This document shows positions 28,786 through 37,129 of a DNA stretch of 41,753 nucleotides, one piece after another. Made by a program: the position numbers and the translations under genes. Below the pieces are notes generated by a model. That model had not been told where the DNA came from, did no database searches, and worked only from the letters and a program-made list of their open reading frames with translations. Numbering within the stretch: the stretch's first letter is position 1; each line of letters begins with the position of its first letter. Origin of the DNA: Clostridiales bacterium. GTDB taxonomy: Bacteria; Bacillota_A; Clostridia; Saccharofermentanales; Saccharofermentanaceae. The stretch spans positions 1 to 41,753 of the forward strand of contig JAGCGE010000059.1 of assembly GCA_017649745.1 (NCBI GenBank). The letters run 5' to 3'.

Positions 28786-29766
28786 ATGAAATTCAATCTT
28801 AGCACCATTGTCGATTCGGCAAAGGGATTCTATCACAAATCCGTGTGGACCATGCAGAAGAATAGTCCGCAGATTTGTCTGTTCTTCGGCATCGCAACAG
28901 CCGTTGGTGCAGTTATTGCATCAAGTGCGGCTACAATCAAAGCGACACCCATCATCGAGGAGCACAATGCTCAGATGGCTGTCATCCACCAGAATGCAGA
29001 AGCAGGCAAGACTGGTGACGGTAAGCCGTACACTTATGCTGACCAGAAGCACGACACCATGGTTGTGTTCACCAAGACAGGAATCAAGCTTATTCCTGTG
29101 TTCGGTCTGACTTTAGGATTACTCGGTGGCAGCATCATCAGTCAGATTTGCGGGTATAAGATCATGGCGGAGCGTTTGGCTCTGGCAGCAGCCGCGTACG
29201 CATCACTCAAGAACAAGTACGACCGTGTATGTCGTGCTCTCAAGGATGAAAAGGGTGCAGAAGCGGAGAGAGCCATCACTACCGGTGTGAAAGCAGCCGA
29301 GGTCGTCGACGAGAATGGTGAGACGAAGAACGTCAAAACAATCGAAGTGGCTGATGACGACGCGTACACGCTCGTATTCGGCAAGTACAACCGTGATGGC
29401 AGCAGGAATACGGCTTGGGTCGATGATATGGATGCCAATTTGACGTTCTTGAAGATGGAACAGTCGTATTGGAACAACATCCTGAAAGCACGAAACGGCA
29501 GACCGGTCACGACCAACGAAATCCGTGCTAGATTGTGCGGTCAGAGCGAGTGTGTCGAGTCCGGGCAGGTCGTCGGATGGACATACGAGCCGTCATCTCC
29601 GACTCATAAGGGTGACAACTACATTGACTTCGGTTTAGAGCCGCTGTTCACCGCATATCGCAACGGCGAAGAGATTCCGGGTGATATGTGTATCGTTCTT
29701 GAGTTCAATGCGGACGGTAACATCATCAGTGCATTCGGCAGGAGGAACAGACTGCTGGCTGCGTAA
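28786..29766 (+). CDS. DUF6353-like membrane protein, paralogue 3
   Basis: The ATG at 28786 follows GAAAGGGG. This is the longest of the three, at 326 aa. It has a first helix (~residues 27-48, ICLFFGIATAVGAVIASSAA), a linker with GDGKPYTYADQK, a second long hydrophobic stretch (LIPVFGLTLGLLGGSIISQI), and MAERLALAAAAYASLKNKYD. The C-terminal domain has AYTLVFGKYNRDGSR, WNNILKARNGRPVTTNEI and VVGWTYEPSSPTHKGDNYID. It shares the two-helix plus GW layout with the other paralogues but diverges strongly. Function unknown. Confidence 0.75.
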   Translation: MKFNLSTIVDSAKGFYHKSVWTMQKNSPQICLFFGIATAVGAVIASSAATIKATPIIEEHNAQMAVIHQNAEAGKTGDGKPYTYADQKHDTMVVFTKTGIKLIPVFGLTLGLLGGSIISQICGYKIMAERLALAAAAYASLKNKYDRVCRALKDEKGAEAERAITTGVKAAEVVDENGETKNVKTIEVADDDAYTLVFGKYNRDGSRNTAWVDDMDANLTFLKMEQSYWNNILKARNGRPVTTNEIRARLCGQSECVESGQVVGWTYEPSSPTHKGDNYIDFGLEPLFTAYRNGEEIPGDMCIVLEFNADGNIISAFGRRNRLLAA

Positions 29767-29796
29767 ACGAACTTATTCAGAAAGGAGACAACTAAA

Positions 29797-30072
29797 ATGT
29801 TAAAAACGATCTTTGACCTTATTACAAACGTGGGCGTCATCACAGCGGCAATCGCGTGTATCGTGTTAATGCTTGCTGTCAACTACAAGATGCTGGCGGA
29901 GGAGTGCATCAAGGAGGAGCGGAGAAAGGCGCGCATCCGCTCCAAACACGAGGCTCGGATGTTGTATCATCAATTTCTCAGAAAGACAGAATATCGAGTA
30001 ATCCGAAACCCCATCGTAATCAAGAACGAAACCGATATCGACTGGGGAACCGAACAGGAGGTACGATTCTAA
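29797..30072 (+). CDS. 91-aa single-span membrane protein
   Basis: This ORF follows GAAAGGAGACAAC. A membrane helix covers ~residues 8-32 (LITNVGVITAAIACIVLMLA), followed by a basic coiled stretch (EERRKARIRSKHEARM) and a short acidic end. The stop and the next start share one base (TAATG), so the two genes are translationally coupled. Function unknown. It precedes a second membrane-anchored protein. Confidence 0.62.
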   Translation: MLKTIFDLITNVGVITAAIACIVLMLAVNYKMLAEECIKEERRKARIRSKHEARMLYHQFLRKTEYRVIRNPIVIKNETDIDWGTEQEVRF

Positions 30073-30584
30073 TGACTAACAGGTCAATTTTTGCGTTTAT
30101 CGCAGGAGCGATGCTTGGAGCAGCTGGTATGTGGTTCTATGCGAAACGCTACTACGAGTATAACGCAGTAGACGACGGTGTCGAAGAGGATGAAGAGTCC
30201 TCTGAGGTGCCTGAGCAAGCTGTGCCGCACGAGTTGAAGAAAGCCGACGACACCATGACGGTTGCTTATCACAAAGCGGCGGAACAGTACACAGCAAAAG
30301 AGGAGGAGCCGAAACCGGGGCCGTATCAAATCACTCCGGACGAATTCGGCGAAAGCAAGTTCAACGTGACATTCCTCTACTATGACGACGGGGTTGTTAC
30401 GGATGAAATGGGTGACATCGTTGAAGATGTCGAGGAGGCTATCGGAACCGAGTTTGTTAACTGGTTCGGCGAATATGAAGAAGACACGGCGTTTGTCAGA
30501 AACGATAAGCGTCATTGCGACTATGAGATTCTCAGAGAGGGTCGCAACTACAACAAGGATTCCGAGCCTCCCACGGAGGGATAA
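30072..30584 (+). CDS. Membrane-anchored conserved phage protein
   Basis: The ATG at 30072 overlaps the previous stop, with GGAGGTACGATTC upstream. The 170-aa protein has one N-terminal membrane helix (~residues 5-24, SIFAFIAGAMLGAAGMWFY), an acidic disordered linker, and a soluble domain (~residues 95-165). That domain contains YQITPDEFGE, FNVTFLYYDDGVVTDE and EYEEDTAFVRNDKRHCDYEI. The C-terminal domain matches a common Firmicutes phage protein from memory, of unknown function. It is coupled to the next gene by TAATG. Confidence 0.72.
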   Translation: MTNRSIFAFIAGAMLGAAGMWFYAKRYYEYNAVDDGVEEDEESSEVPEQAVPHELKKADDTMTVAYHKAAEQYTAKEEEPKPGPYQITPDEFGESKFNVTFLYYDDGVVTDEMGDIVEDVEEAIGTEFVNWFGEYEEDTAFVRNDKRHCDYEILREGRNYNKDSEPPTEG

Positions 30585-31135
30585 TGGATAGACACGATAT
30601 GCAAGAGCAGTATTTCGATTGGTTGTGCGGTTATGTCGGTTGTCACAACCATCGGAAACTTCTTCGCTACCTCTATTCTGTTCCGTTCACTTACAACTTA
30701 TCCATGGACGCAAACAGATATGAGGATGGCGTCAATCTGCGCTATCGATTCGCAGACGAGAAGCACCATCATTACCGGTTTGTAACAGCGTGGTTAGATG
30801 ATCACGACTGTTCTGTACTGGAGATGATGGTAGCTCTCAGTTTGCGGATTGAGGAACATCTCACCGGCGACCCGGAAGTCGGTGACAGGACTCATAAGTG
30901 GTTCACTGACATGCTCAAATCCATGGGCGTGTACAGTATCACTGACCAGATATTCACAAACAGCGAGATATACGTCAGGTCGTGTGTCGAGAAGATGCTT
31001 AACCGGTCGTATTCCCGTAACGGCAATGGTGGACTTTTCACTCTACGCCATAGTCGTAAAGACTTAAGGAAAGTGGAGATCTGGTATCAAGCCATGTGGT
31101 ACCTCGATGAGATACTACGAATCAAACTTTATTGA
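30584..31135 (+). CDS. Conserved hypothetical phage protein, 183 aa
   Basis: The start overlaps the upstream stop, and CCACGGAGGG lies upstream as ribosome-binding site. The soluble product contains YDWLCGYV-like FDWLCGYV, LLRYLYSVPFTYNLSMDANR, the SVLEMMVALSLRIEEH helix, THKWFTDMLKSMGV and NGGLFTLRHSRKDLRKVEIW. These motifs in this order define, from memory, a widespread Firmicutes phage protein found beside the membrane-anchored protein encoded upstream. The conserved gene pairing suggests a shared function, which is unknown. Confidence 0.75.
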   Translation: MDRHDMQEQYFDWLCGYVGCHNHRKLLRYLYSVPFTYNLSMDANRYEDGVNLRYRFADEKHHHYRFVTAWLDDHDCSVLEMMVALSLRIEEHLTGDPEVGDRTHKWFTDMLKSMGVYSITDQIFTNSEIYVRSCVEKMLNRSYSRNGNGGLFTLRHSRKDLRKVEIWYQAMWYLDEILRIKLY

Positions 31136-31153
31136 AAACAGGAGGAAATCATT

Positions 31154-31498
31154 ATGAGTAAAGTAGAAAAGACTTGTCAAATCATGGTCAGAGATAACTT
31201 TCGGGATTTATTGGATGCAATTGAGGTAATTGACAGTAACAGCAACGTCCTTGCTTCTTGCATCAACGATAACCACGAGACGATCGAGAAGCTGCTGAAG
31301 ACTACCACAAAGCTCGGTAAGAAGATCAGACGTACACGGTTCGGCATGTTTGTCATGATGGTCGGTGGCATCGTCTATATCATTCGTAACGAGAAAGCAA
31401 AAGACGAACTCAAGAAGGAAATCATCAATATCGACCGGTGTCGGAGAAGTATTACACCTCTTGAAACCGAGGGAGAAGCGCTCGAACCAACAGATTGA
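31154..31498 (+). CDS. 114-aa coiled-coil membrane protein
   Basis: This ORF follows CAGGAGGAAATC at 31140-31151. A helical N-terminal half (~residues 10-55) leads to a basic stretch (LGKKIRRTRF), one membrane helix (~residues 62-78, FGMFVMMVGGIVYIIR), a charged helix and an acidic tail. Similar in layout to the truncated gene at the end of the window. Function unknown. Confidence 0.62.
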   Translation: MSKVEKTCQIMVRDNFRDLLDAIEVIDSNSNVLASCINDNHETIEKLLKTTTKLGKKIRRTRFGMFVMMVGGIVYIIRNEKAKDELKKEIINIDRCRRSITPLETEGEALEPTD

Positions 31499-31536
31499 GA
31501 CGCACGATACTATAATGAAAGGAGGGCGTATAATGA

Positions 31537-34500
31537 ATGCTTGACTTTCTTTCAATCGCGACAAAAAGCGTGAAGAGAGACAAACAGACCGTGATAGAAG
31601 TCTATCCGAAATTCCGTATCATGAAGTCTAGAGATTTAATGATACGTGGTGGAGACTTCTATGCCGTATTCAACGAGGATACGGGGTTATGGTCAACGGA
31701 AGAAGACGTCCTCAATGCACTGATTGACAGAGAAGTGAGTCGGGTTCTTCGTGATGTAAAGGCTGAGCATCCGGATGAGACGGTCATTCCCGCATTTATG
31801 TGGGACAGTGACTCAGGAAGCATTGACCGATGGCATAAGTATGTCCAGAAGCAATGCCGTGATAACTTCCATCCGCTCGATGACAATCTCTGTTTTGCCA
31901 ATACGGAGCTCAAGCGGGAGTGTTACGTATCCAAGACACTCCCGTATCCGCTCGAAGCAGGCAGTTACGAGTCATGGGATAAGATAGTAACGACCCTGTA
32001 CGCACCGGAAGAGCAACACAAGATAGAATGGGCTATCGGGGCTATTGTCAATGGCGATAGCAAGCGAATCCAGAAGTTTCTTGTCTTCTATGGTGCTCCG
32101 GGAACAGGCAAGTCGACTATTCTCAACATCATCGACTGGCTTTTCGAGGGATACACGGCTTCGTTCGATGCGAAAGCACTTGGTTCTGCGAATGCTCAAT
32201 TCGCTCTGGAACCATTCAAGGAGAATCCCCTCGTAGCAATACAGCACGATGGCGATTTGAGTCGTATCGAGGACAATACTCGTCTCAATTCACTTGTGGC
32301 ACACGAGAAGATGACCATGAACGCTAAGTATACTAAGATGTATGCTACGGCTTTTAGGTCTTTCTTGCTTATGGCTACTAACAAGCCGGTCAAGATAACG
32401 GATTCGCGGTCAGGCATTCTCCGACGACTCATTGACGTGTCCCCTTCCGGCAAGAAGTTGTCTACCAAAGAGTACAACCATCTCATGCGTAAGATTCCAT
32501 TCGAGCTCGGAGCCATCGCGTGGCATTGCAAGGAAGTCTATGAGGCGGAACCGGACGCATACGACCGTTACACGCCAATTCGTATGATGGGTGCGTCAAA
32601 TGACTTCTACAATTTCATGCTTGACAGCTATCCGGTGTTCAAAGACCATGACGGAACAACTCTAAAAGCAGCTTGGGACATGTACAAAGCATGGGTCGAT
32701 GAGGCTAAGGTCAGTTATCCGTATTCTCTCAGAGTGTTTAAGGAGGAGATGCGTGACTACTTCTGGTCTTTCGAGGAACGGGCTAATCTCCATGGCGACC
32801 GTGTACGGAACTACTACAAAGGGTTTCGTACTGAGAAGTTCGAGGAACCGGAGATTGACAAGGACAAGTTCGAGCTGGTTGCGAAGACATGGATAGACCT
32901 CAAGGAACAGCACTCGATACTAGACGACGCGTGTTCGAATTGTCTGGCACAGTACGCTAACGACAAGGAGACACCATCAGTTAAGTGGGAACGGGTTAAG
33001 ACTCGTCTTAAGGACCTCGATACGAGCCGATTACACTATGTCAAAGTGCCTGAGAACCATATTGTCATTGACTTCGACATTCCAGACGATTCTGGAAACA
33101 AGTGTTTCGAGAAGAATCTGGAAGCCGCATCCAAGTGGCCGAAGACGTATGCGGAATTGAGCAAGAGTGGTGCTGGTATTCACTTGCACTACATCTACAC
33201 GGGCGATGTTAGTAAACTGAGTCGAGTATATGCAGACCATGTCGAGATCAAGGTATTTACCGGATTGAGCAGTCTCAGACGGAAACTGACCAAGTGCAAC
33301 GACATCCTCATATCATCTCTCAGCTCAGGACTACCACTAAAGAAAGGAGGAGAAAGCGTGATAGACCACGACATTGTCCAAAGCGAGAAAGGGCTTCGGA
33401 CAATCATTCAACGGTGCTTGAATAAGGAAATACATGCGGATACAACGTCAAATGTCAACTTCATTCAAAAGAAGTTAGACGATGCGTACGCGACCGAAGG
33501 ATTCCACTACGACGTTTCGGACATGTATGGTGCCGTATTGGCGTTTGCTGCCCGAGCAACGAACCAATCCGATGGCTGCATCAAGAAAGTCGCTAAGATG
33601 CATTTCAAATCGAAAGACTCAAGTCAAGGTGTTGTGTCGGGTGAGCGGAAGCGTGTATTCTTCGATTGCGAAAGCTTCCCTAATCTCTTCTTGGTGAACT
33701 GGAAGTTTGCAGAGGATGATATACAGTCGTTCGACGAATATAAAGAGCGGTTGCTGTCGGGTAAGATAAAGCCATGTAACCGACTCATCAATCCGTCTCC
33801 GACACAGCTTGAGGAGTTGCTTCAGTACAATCTGGTAGGCTTCAACAATCTGTCATATGATAATCTGATGGTATATGCCTCGTATCTGGGCTACACACCG
33901 GAGCAGAGCCAACAGCTATCCGATTTGATTATCCAGAAGAATGTACGAAACCTGTTCAGAGAAGCTAAGAACATCTCCGAGACCGACGTGTACGATTTCG
34001 CATCGGCAAGTAACAAAAAGAGTCTCAAAAAGCTCGAAGTCGACATGGGTATTCCGCATAAAGAACTCGGAATGCGATGGGATCGACCGGTTCCTGAGGA
34101 AAAGTGGGAGGAAGTAGCCGAGTATTGTGACTGGGACGTCTATTCTACAGAAGCGGCGTTCTGGTATCTCGAAGCGGACTGGATTGCTCGTCAGATTCTG
34201 GCGGACATTGCAGAGCTTACAACCAATGACTCGACCAACACTCTCACAACCAAGATGATCTTCGGAAACAATAAGCATCCTCAGAATCAATTCTGTTACC
34301 GAGATCTGTCGAAGCCTGTCACAGAGTTACATCCTGACGTCAAGGATTTCTTACAGACTGCGTGCCCTGATATGATGGACTGGTGGTATGTGCATACCGG
34401 TTCTTATCTTCCATTCTTCGAGGGATACAAGTTCGAGATTGGTAAGAGTACGTATCTCGGAGAAGAAGTCGGTGAAGGCGGTCGAGTATACGCTGAACCC

Positions 34501-35718
34501 GGTATGCATTGGTGGGATGCGTTGCTAGATGTCAGTTCTATGCATCCGCATTCAACCATCGCAGAGTGTCTCTTTGGTCCTGTGTTCACGGCACGGTTCA
34601 AGGAAATCGTGGATGGTAGAGTCTCTATCAAACACGAAGCTTGGGACATCGTCGATACCATCCTCGGCGGTAAGTTGAGGAAGTATATCCAGTGGGTCGA
34701 AGCTGGTAAAATTACAAGCAAACAGCTCGCTAACGCGCTGAAGACGGCAATTAACTCAGTATATGGGTTGACTGCGGCAAAGTTCGACAACCCGTTCAAA
34801 GACCCGCGTAATATCGATAACATCGTCGCCAAGCGTGGGGCACTGTTCATGATGAATCTCGAGCAGGAAGTCAAGAAGCTCGGGTTCACTGTCGCACATA
34901 TCAAGACGGATTCTATTAAGATTCCGAACGCAACCAAGAAGATTATTGACTTCGTCATGGAGTACGGTAAGCGATATGGTTACTCGTTCGAGCATGAGGC
35001 GACATATGAGCGTATGTGTCTCGTGAATGACGCCGTGTATATCGCAAGGTACGCTAAACCGGAAGACTGTGAAAAACTCTATGGTTACGTACCCGGCGAT
35101 AACAAGAAGCATGGCGGAGAGTGGACTGCTACGGGCAAGCAGTTTGCGGTTCCATACGTGTTCAAGACGCTGTTTACCCATGAGGACATCACATTTGAAG
35201 ACATGTGCGAGGTGCTGTCAGTCAAGACGGCTCTGTATCTCAAAGACGGTGATAACGAGCCTGAATTCATCGGAAGAGTCAGTCAGTTCTGTCCGATAAA
35301 GCCCGGATGCGGAGGTAAGGAGCTTCTTCGTGAGGGAACCGATAAGGACGGTAACGTCAAGTACGGAGCAGCTACCGGTACTAAGGGATATCTGTGGCTC
35401 GAGTCCGCGACTGTGAAAGAGTTTCACAAAGAGGATGATATCGACCGCCGTTACTATGACGATATGGTGACAAAAGCAGTAGAGACCATCAGTCAGTTCG
35501 GCGACTTTGAACAGTTCGTTGACTTGGAGACTGTCAGACCGTTCCATGAACCTGAAGGCTGTTACAAGTCCTTCGAGGAATGCCCGAGATACAAGAATGC
35601 GGTTAGCGAAAACCCGTACTCGCTGATTTGCTTCCAATGTCCATATCATCACGTAATGGAGGTCGAGCCGGACATCTGTGAAAACGGATACGACCTCCAT
35701 GACCTACTTCCATTCTAA
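31537..35718 (+). CDS. Replicase: SF3 helicase, primase and family B DNA polymerase fusion
   Basis: This 1393-aa protein follows GAAAGGAGGG. Residues ~165-335 form an SF3 helicase: Walker A GAPGTGKST (186-194), HDGD (237-240), motif C MATNKP (279-284) and a putative Arg finger in RRLID. Residues ~480-600 resemble an archaeo-eukaryotic-type primase: D512/D514 (VIDFDIP), SGAGIH with H549, and E570 (VEIKVF). Residues ~700-1300 form a proofreading family B polymerase: exo D710/E712, GFNN and YCDWD867; pol DVSSMHP (D998), KTAINSVYG (K1069, N1073, Y1076) and IKTDS (D1125). The first Asp of the usual DTD is Lys. It probably carries most of the replication fork activity. An in-frame internal ribosome-binding site precedes residue 608. 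Confidence 0.9.
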   Translation: MLDFLSIATKSVKRDKQTVIEVYPKFRIMKSRDLMIRGGDFYAVFNEDTGLWSTEEDVLNALIDREVSRVLRDVKAEHPDETVIPAFMWDSDSGSIDRWHKYVQKQCRDNFHPLDDNLCFANTELKRECYVSKTLPYPLEAGSYESWDKIVTTLYAPEEQHKIEWAIGAIVNGDSKRIQKFLVFYGAPGTGKSTILNIIDWLFEGYTASFDAKALGSANAQFALEPFKENPLVAIQHDGDLSRIEDNTRLNSLVAHEKMTMNAKYTKMYATAFRSFLLMATNKPVKITDSRSGILRRLIDVSPSGKKLSTKEYNHLMRKIPFELGAIAWHCKEVYEAEPDAYDRYTPIRMMGASNDFYNFMLDSYPVFKDHDGTTLKAAWDMYKAWVDEAKVSYPYSLRVFKEEMRDYFWSFEERANLHGDRVRNYYKGFRTEKFEEPEIDKDKFELVAKTWIDLKEQHSILDDACSNCLAQYANDKETPSVKWERVKTRLKDLDTSRLHYVKVPENHIVIDFDIPDDSGNKCFEKNLEAASKWPKTYAELSKSGAGIHLHYIYTGDVSKLSRVYADHVEIKVFTGLSSLRRKLTKCNDILISSLSSGLPLKKGGESVIDHDIVQSEKGLRTIIQRCLNKEIHADTTSNVNFIQKKLDDAYATEGFHYDVSDMYGAVLAFAARATNQSDGCIKKVAKMHFKSKDSSQGVVSGERKRVFFDCESFPNLFLVNWKFAEDDIQSFDEYKERLLSGKIKPCNRLINPSPTQLEELLQYNLVGFNNLSYDNLMVYASYLGYTPEQSQQLSDLIIQKNVRNLFREAKNISETDVYDFASASNKKSLKKLEVDMGIPHKELGMRWDRPVPEEKWEEVAEYCDWDVYSTEAAFWYLEADWIARQILADIAELTTNDSTNTLTTKMIFGNNKHPQNQFCYRDLSKPVTELHPDVKDFLQTACPDMMDWWYVHTGSYLPFFEGYKFEIGKSTYLGEEVGEGGRVYAEPGMHWWDALLDVSSMHPHSTIAECLFGPVFTARFKEIVDGRVSIKHEAWDIVDTILGGKLRKYIQWVEAGKITSKQLANALKTAINSVYGLTAAKFDNPFKDPRNIDNIVAKRGALFMMNLEQEVKKLGFTVAHIKTDSIKIPNATKKIIDFVMEYGKRYGYSFEHEATYERMCLVNDAVYIARYAKPEDCEKLYGYVPGDNKKHGGEWTATGKQFAVPYVFKTLFTHEDITFEDMCEVLSVKTALYLKDGDNEPEFIGRVSQFCPIKPGCGGKELLREGTDKDGNVKYGAATGTKGYLWLESATVKEFHKEDDIDRRYYDDMVTKAVETISQFGDFEQFVDLETVRPFHEPEGCYKSFEECPRYKNAVSENPYSLICFQCPYHHVMEVEPDICENGYDLHDLLPF
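33343..33360 (+). promoter_or_regulatory. Internal Shine-Dalgarno and GTG start in the replicase
   Basis: AAAGGAGG (33343-33350) lies 7 nt before an in-frame GTG (33358) at the boundary between primase and polymerase domains. Initiation here would give a ~786-aa polymerase-only product. Confidence 0.6.
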
Positions 35719-35748
35719 AATCTATTGAGTTCGAAAGGAGTTCTAACC

Positions 35749-36252
35749 ATGAACAACAACGAAAAGATGATCGCAATCGATGATACTCGATTCATTTACG
35801 ACACAAACTTCGCCGGAGACCCTGCTAAGGACCACTTTGGCGACACGAGAAGAAAGGCAAACATCGTCATTCCCGATCCGCGTCAGGCTGAGGAGATGCT
35901 GGCTAAGGGCTTCAGAGTCCGTCAGACAAAGCCGGGTCCTGATGTTGACCCCAACGACTTCATTCCGACATACTTCGTGCAGGCGGTTCTCAAGTACAGA
36001 GACCGCTACGGCAAGCCGATGAAGTACCCGCCGAAGGTCTATCTGGTGAACATGGATGGCGACCCGAAGCCGCTCGATGAGGAAACCGTCAGCGTGCTCG
36101 ACTCTATCAGTGTCGCAAACGTCAATGTTATCCTAAACGCATGGAAGACCGATGACGGCTCTTACAGCTTGTACATCCGCACGATGTACATTGAGCAGGA
36201 TTACGATGACGATCCGTACGCGGCTCGTTATGCTCGGAGGAGGGATGAGTGA
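35749..36252 (+). CDS. Putative ssDNA-binding protein (DUF2815-like)
   Basis: The ATG at 35749 follows CGAAAGGAG and gives 167 aa. It shows the pattern IAIDDTRFIYDTNFAGD, KANIVIPDPRQAEEMLAKGF, VRQTKPGPDVDPNDFIP, a KVYLVNMDGDPKPLDEE turn and NVNVILNAW, ending in an acidic/Tyr tail (EQDYDDDPYAARY). From memory this family accompanies phage polymerases in Firmicutes and resembles SSB-like OB proteins. Placement just after the replicase supports a replication role. The ssDNA binding is inferred. Confidence 0.6.
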   Translation: MNNNEKMIAIDDTRFIYDTNFAGDPAKDHFGDTRRKANIVIPDPRQAEEMLAKGFRVRQTKPGPDVDPNDFIPTYFVQAVLKYRDRYGKPMKYPPKVYLVNMDGDPKPLDEETVSVLDSISVANVNVILNAWKTDDGSYSLYIRTMYIEQDYDDDPYAARYARRRDE

Positions 36253-37001
36253 TGGGATCTGCGATGGTGTATAAATGCGGCAAATGTGGGACGCTGTTTC
36301 CCGATGGTGGAGTATGTCCCCATTGCTTTTCAAACGTAAACAATCCCGATACGAAGAACTTCTTTGATTACTGCAAGGAGCCTCCGGACGCGATCGAGAG
36401 TCACGAAAACATGGTCGTTGCGAAATACAATCTCCGTTACATCGGAGAGACGATAACCAATGTTAAGGACCGACCGAAAGATCGAAACGTATATCTGCGA
36501 CATGTCGATGTTTGGACAAAGCAGCATGTTGCCCAGATCGGTCATGTCGTCACTTACGATGGTGTAAAATACGTCTACGGTGGAGAAGAGCGGGGCTGGA
36601 TTCAGTTAGACACCACAAACGAAAGGAGTGCTTTGCCCATGTCAATGTGTTACGATAAGATCAAGCCGAATTGGCTCGTCATCAAAAAGGTTATCTTCAA
36701 TGCCCCCGCAACAATCGTGTTGTGGGGTGATGGTACGAAGACGGTTGTGCAGTGCGGAGAGAACGACGCTTATGACCCGGAAAAGGGTTTAGCCATGGCG
36801 GTTGCTAAGAAAGCGTTCGGCAATTCCGGCAGATACTACAACACGTTCAAGAAGTACCTCCCTAAGACAGAAGAGGCTTCTGATACAAACTCCGATATTA
36901 TTGATATCGGAAAATCAGCAAAGGCGATCAGTGACGGCGTCAAAAACATCAAGGATGAGCTGAATTCCGTGTTCGGAATGCCTAAAGATGACAAAACCTA
37001 A
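36252..37001 (+). CDS. Zinc-ribbon protein fused to a conserved phage domain
   Basis: The ATG at 36252 overlaps the previous stop, with GGAGGAGGG upstream. The 249-aa product has an N-terminal zinc ribbon (CGKC...CPHC, residues ~9-28) and a middle domain (~50-125, YIGETITNVKDRPKDRNVY and YVYGGEERGW). A C-terminal unit begins at MSMCYDKIKPNWLVIKKVIF (residue 130), with TIVLWGDGTKTVV and YDPEKGLAMAVAKKAFG. In other phages I recall the last unit as a separate gene. GAAAGGAG at 36621-36628 lies before the in-frame ATG at 36639, so it may also be translated alone. Confidence 0.68.
   Translation: MGSAMVYKCGKCGTLFPDGGVCPHCFSNVNNPDTKNFFDYCKEPPDAIESHENMVVAKYNLRYIGETITNVKDRPKDRNVYLRHVDVWTKQHVAQIGHVVTYDGVKYVYGGEERGWIQLDTTNERSALPMSMCYDKIKPNWLVIKKVIFNAPATIVLWGDGTKTVVQCGENDAYDPEKGLAMAVAKKAFGNSGRYYNTFKKYLPKTEEASDTNSDIIDIGKSAKAISDGVKNIKDELNSVFGMPKDDKT
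36621..36641 (+). promoter_or_regulatory. Internal Shine-Dalgarno and ATG in the zinc-ribbon fusion gene
   Basis: GAAAGGAG (36621-36628) lies 10 nt before an in-frame ATG (36639) at the domain boundary. It could start a 120-aa product. Confidence 0.6.
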
Positions 37002-37015
37002 ATAAGCCATTCCCT

Positions 37016-37100
37016 AAGTCAGCCATGGTCGTCAGGTGCCGAACGGTTAAATGGACTCAGCGCGCATACAGCTGTGAGCAGCAGCCTGACCTCCAAAGTA
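37016..37100 (+). ncRNA. Structured intergenic RNA candidate
   Basis: In the 128-nt gap before 37130, GTCAGG (37031-37036) pairs with CCTGAC (37085-37090). Inside lies a segment like a class II tRNA D-arm (GCCGAACGGTTAAATGG), then a hairpin CTCAGC...GCTGTGAG. There is no T-arm. It may be a decayed tRNA or an unrelated regulatory RNA. Confidence 0.35.
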
Positions 37101-37129
37101 ATCTAACTTAAACGAAAAGGAGAATTGTT

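Noticed and set aside
31495..31516. CGCACGATACTATAATG as a thirteenth copy of the recurrent element.
   Set aside because: The CGC-to-TATAAT distance is 10 rather than 18 and the RCA word is missing, so it was left out of the set.
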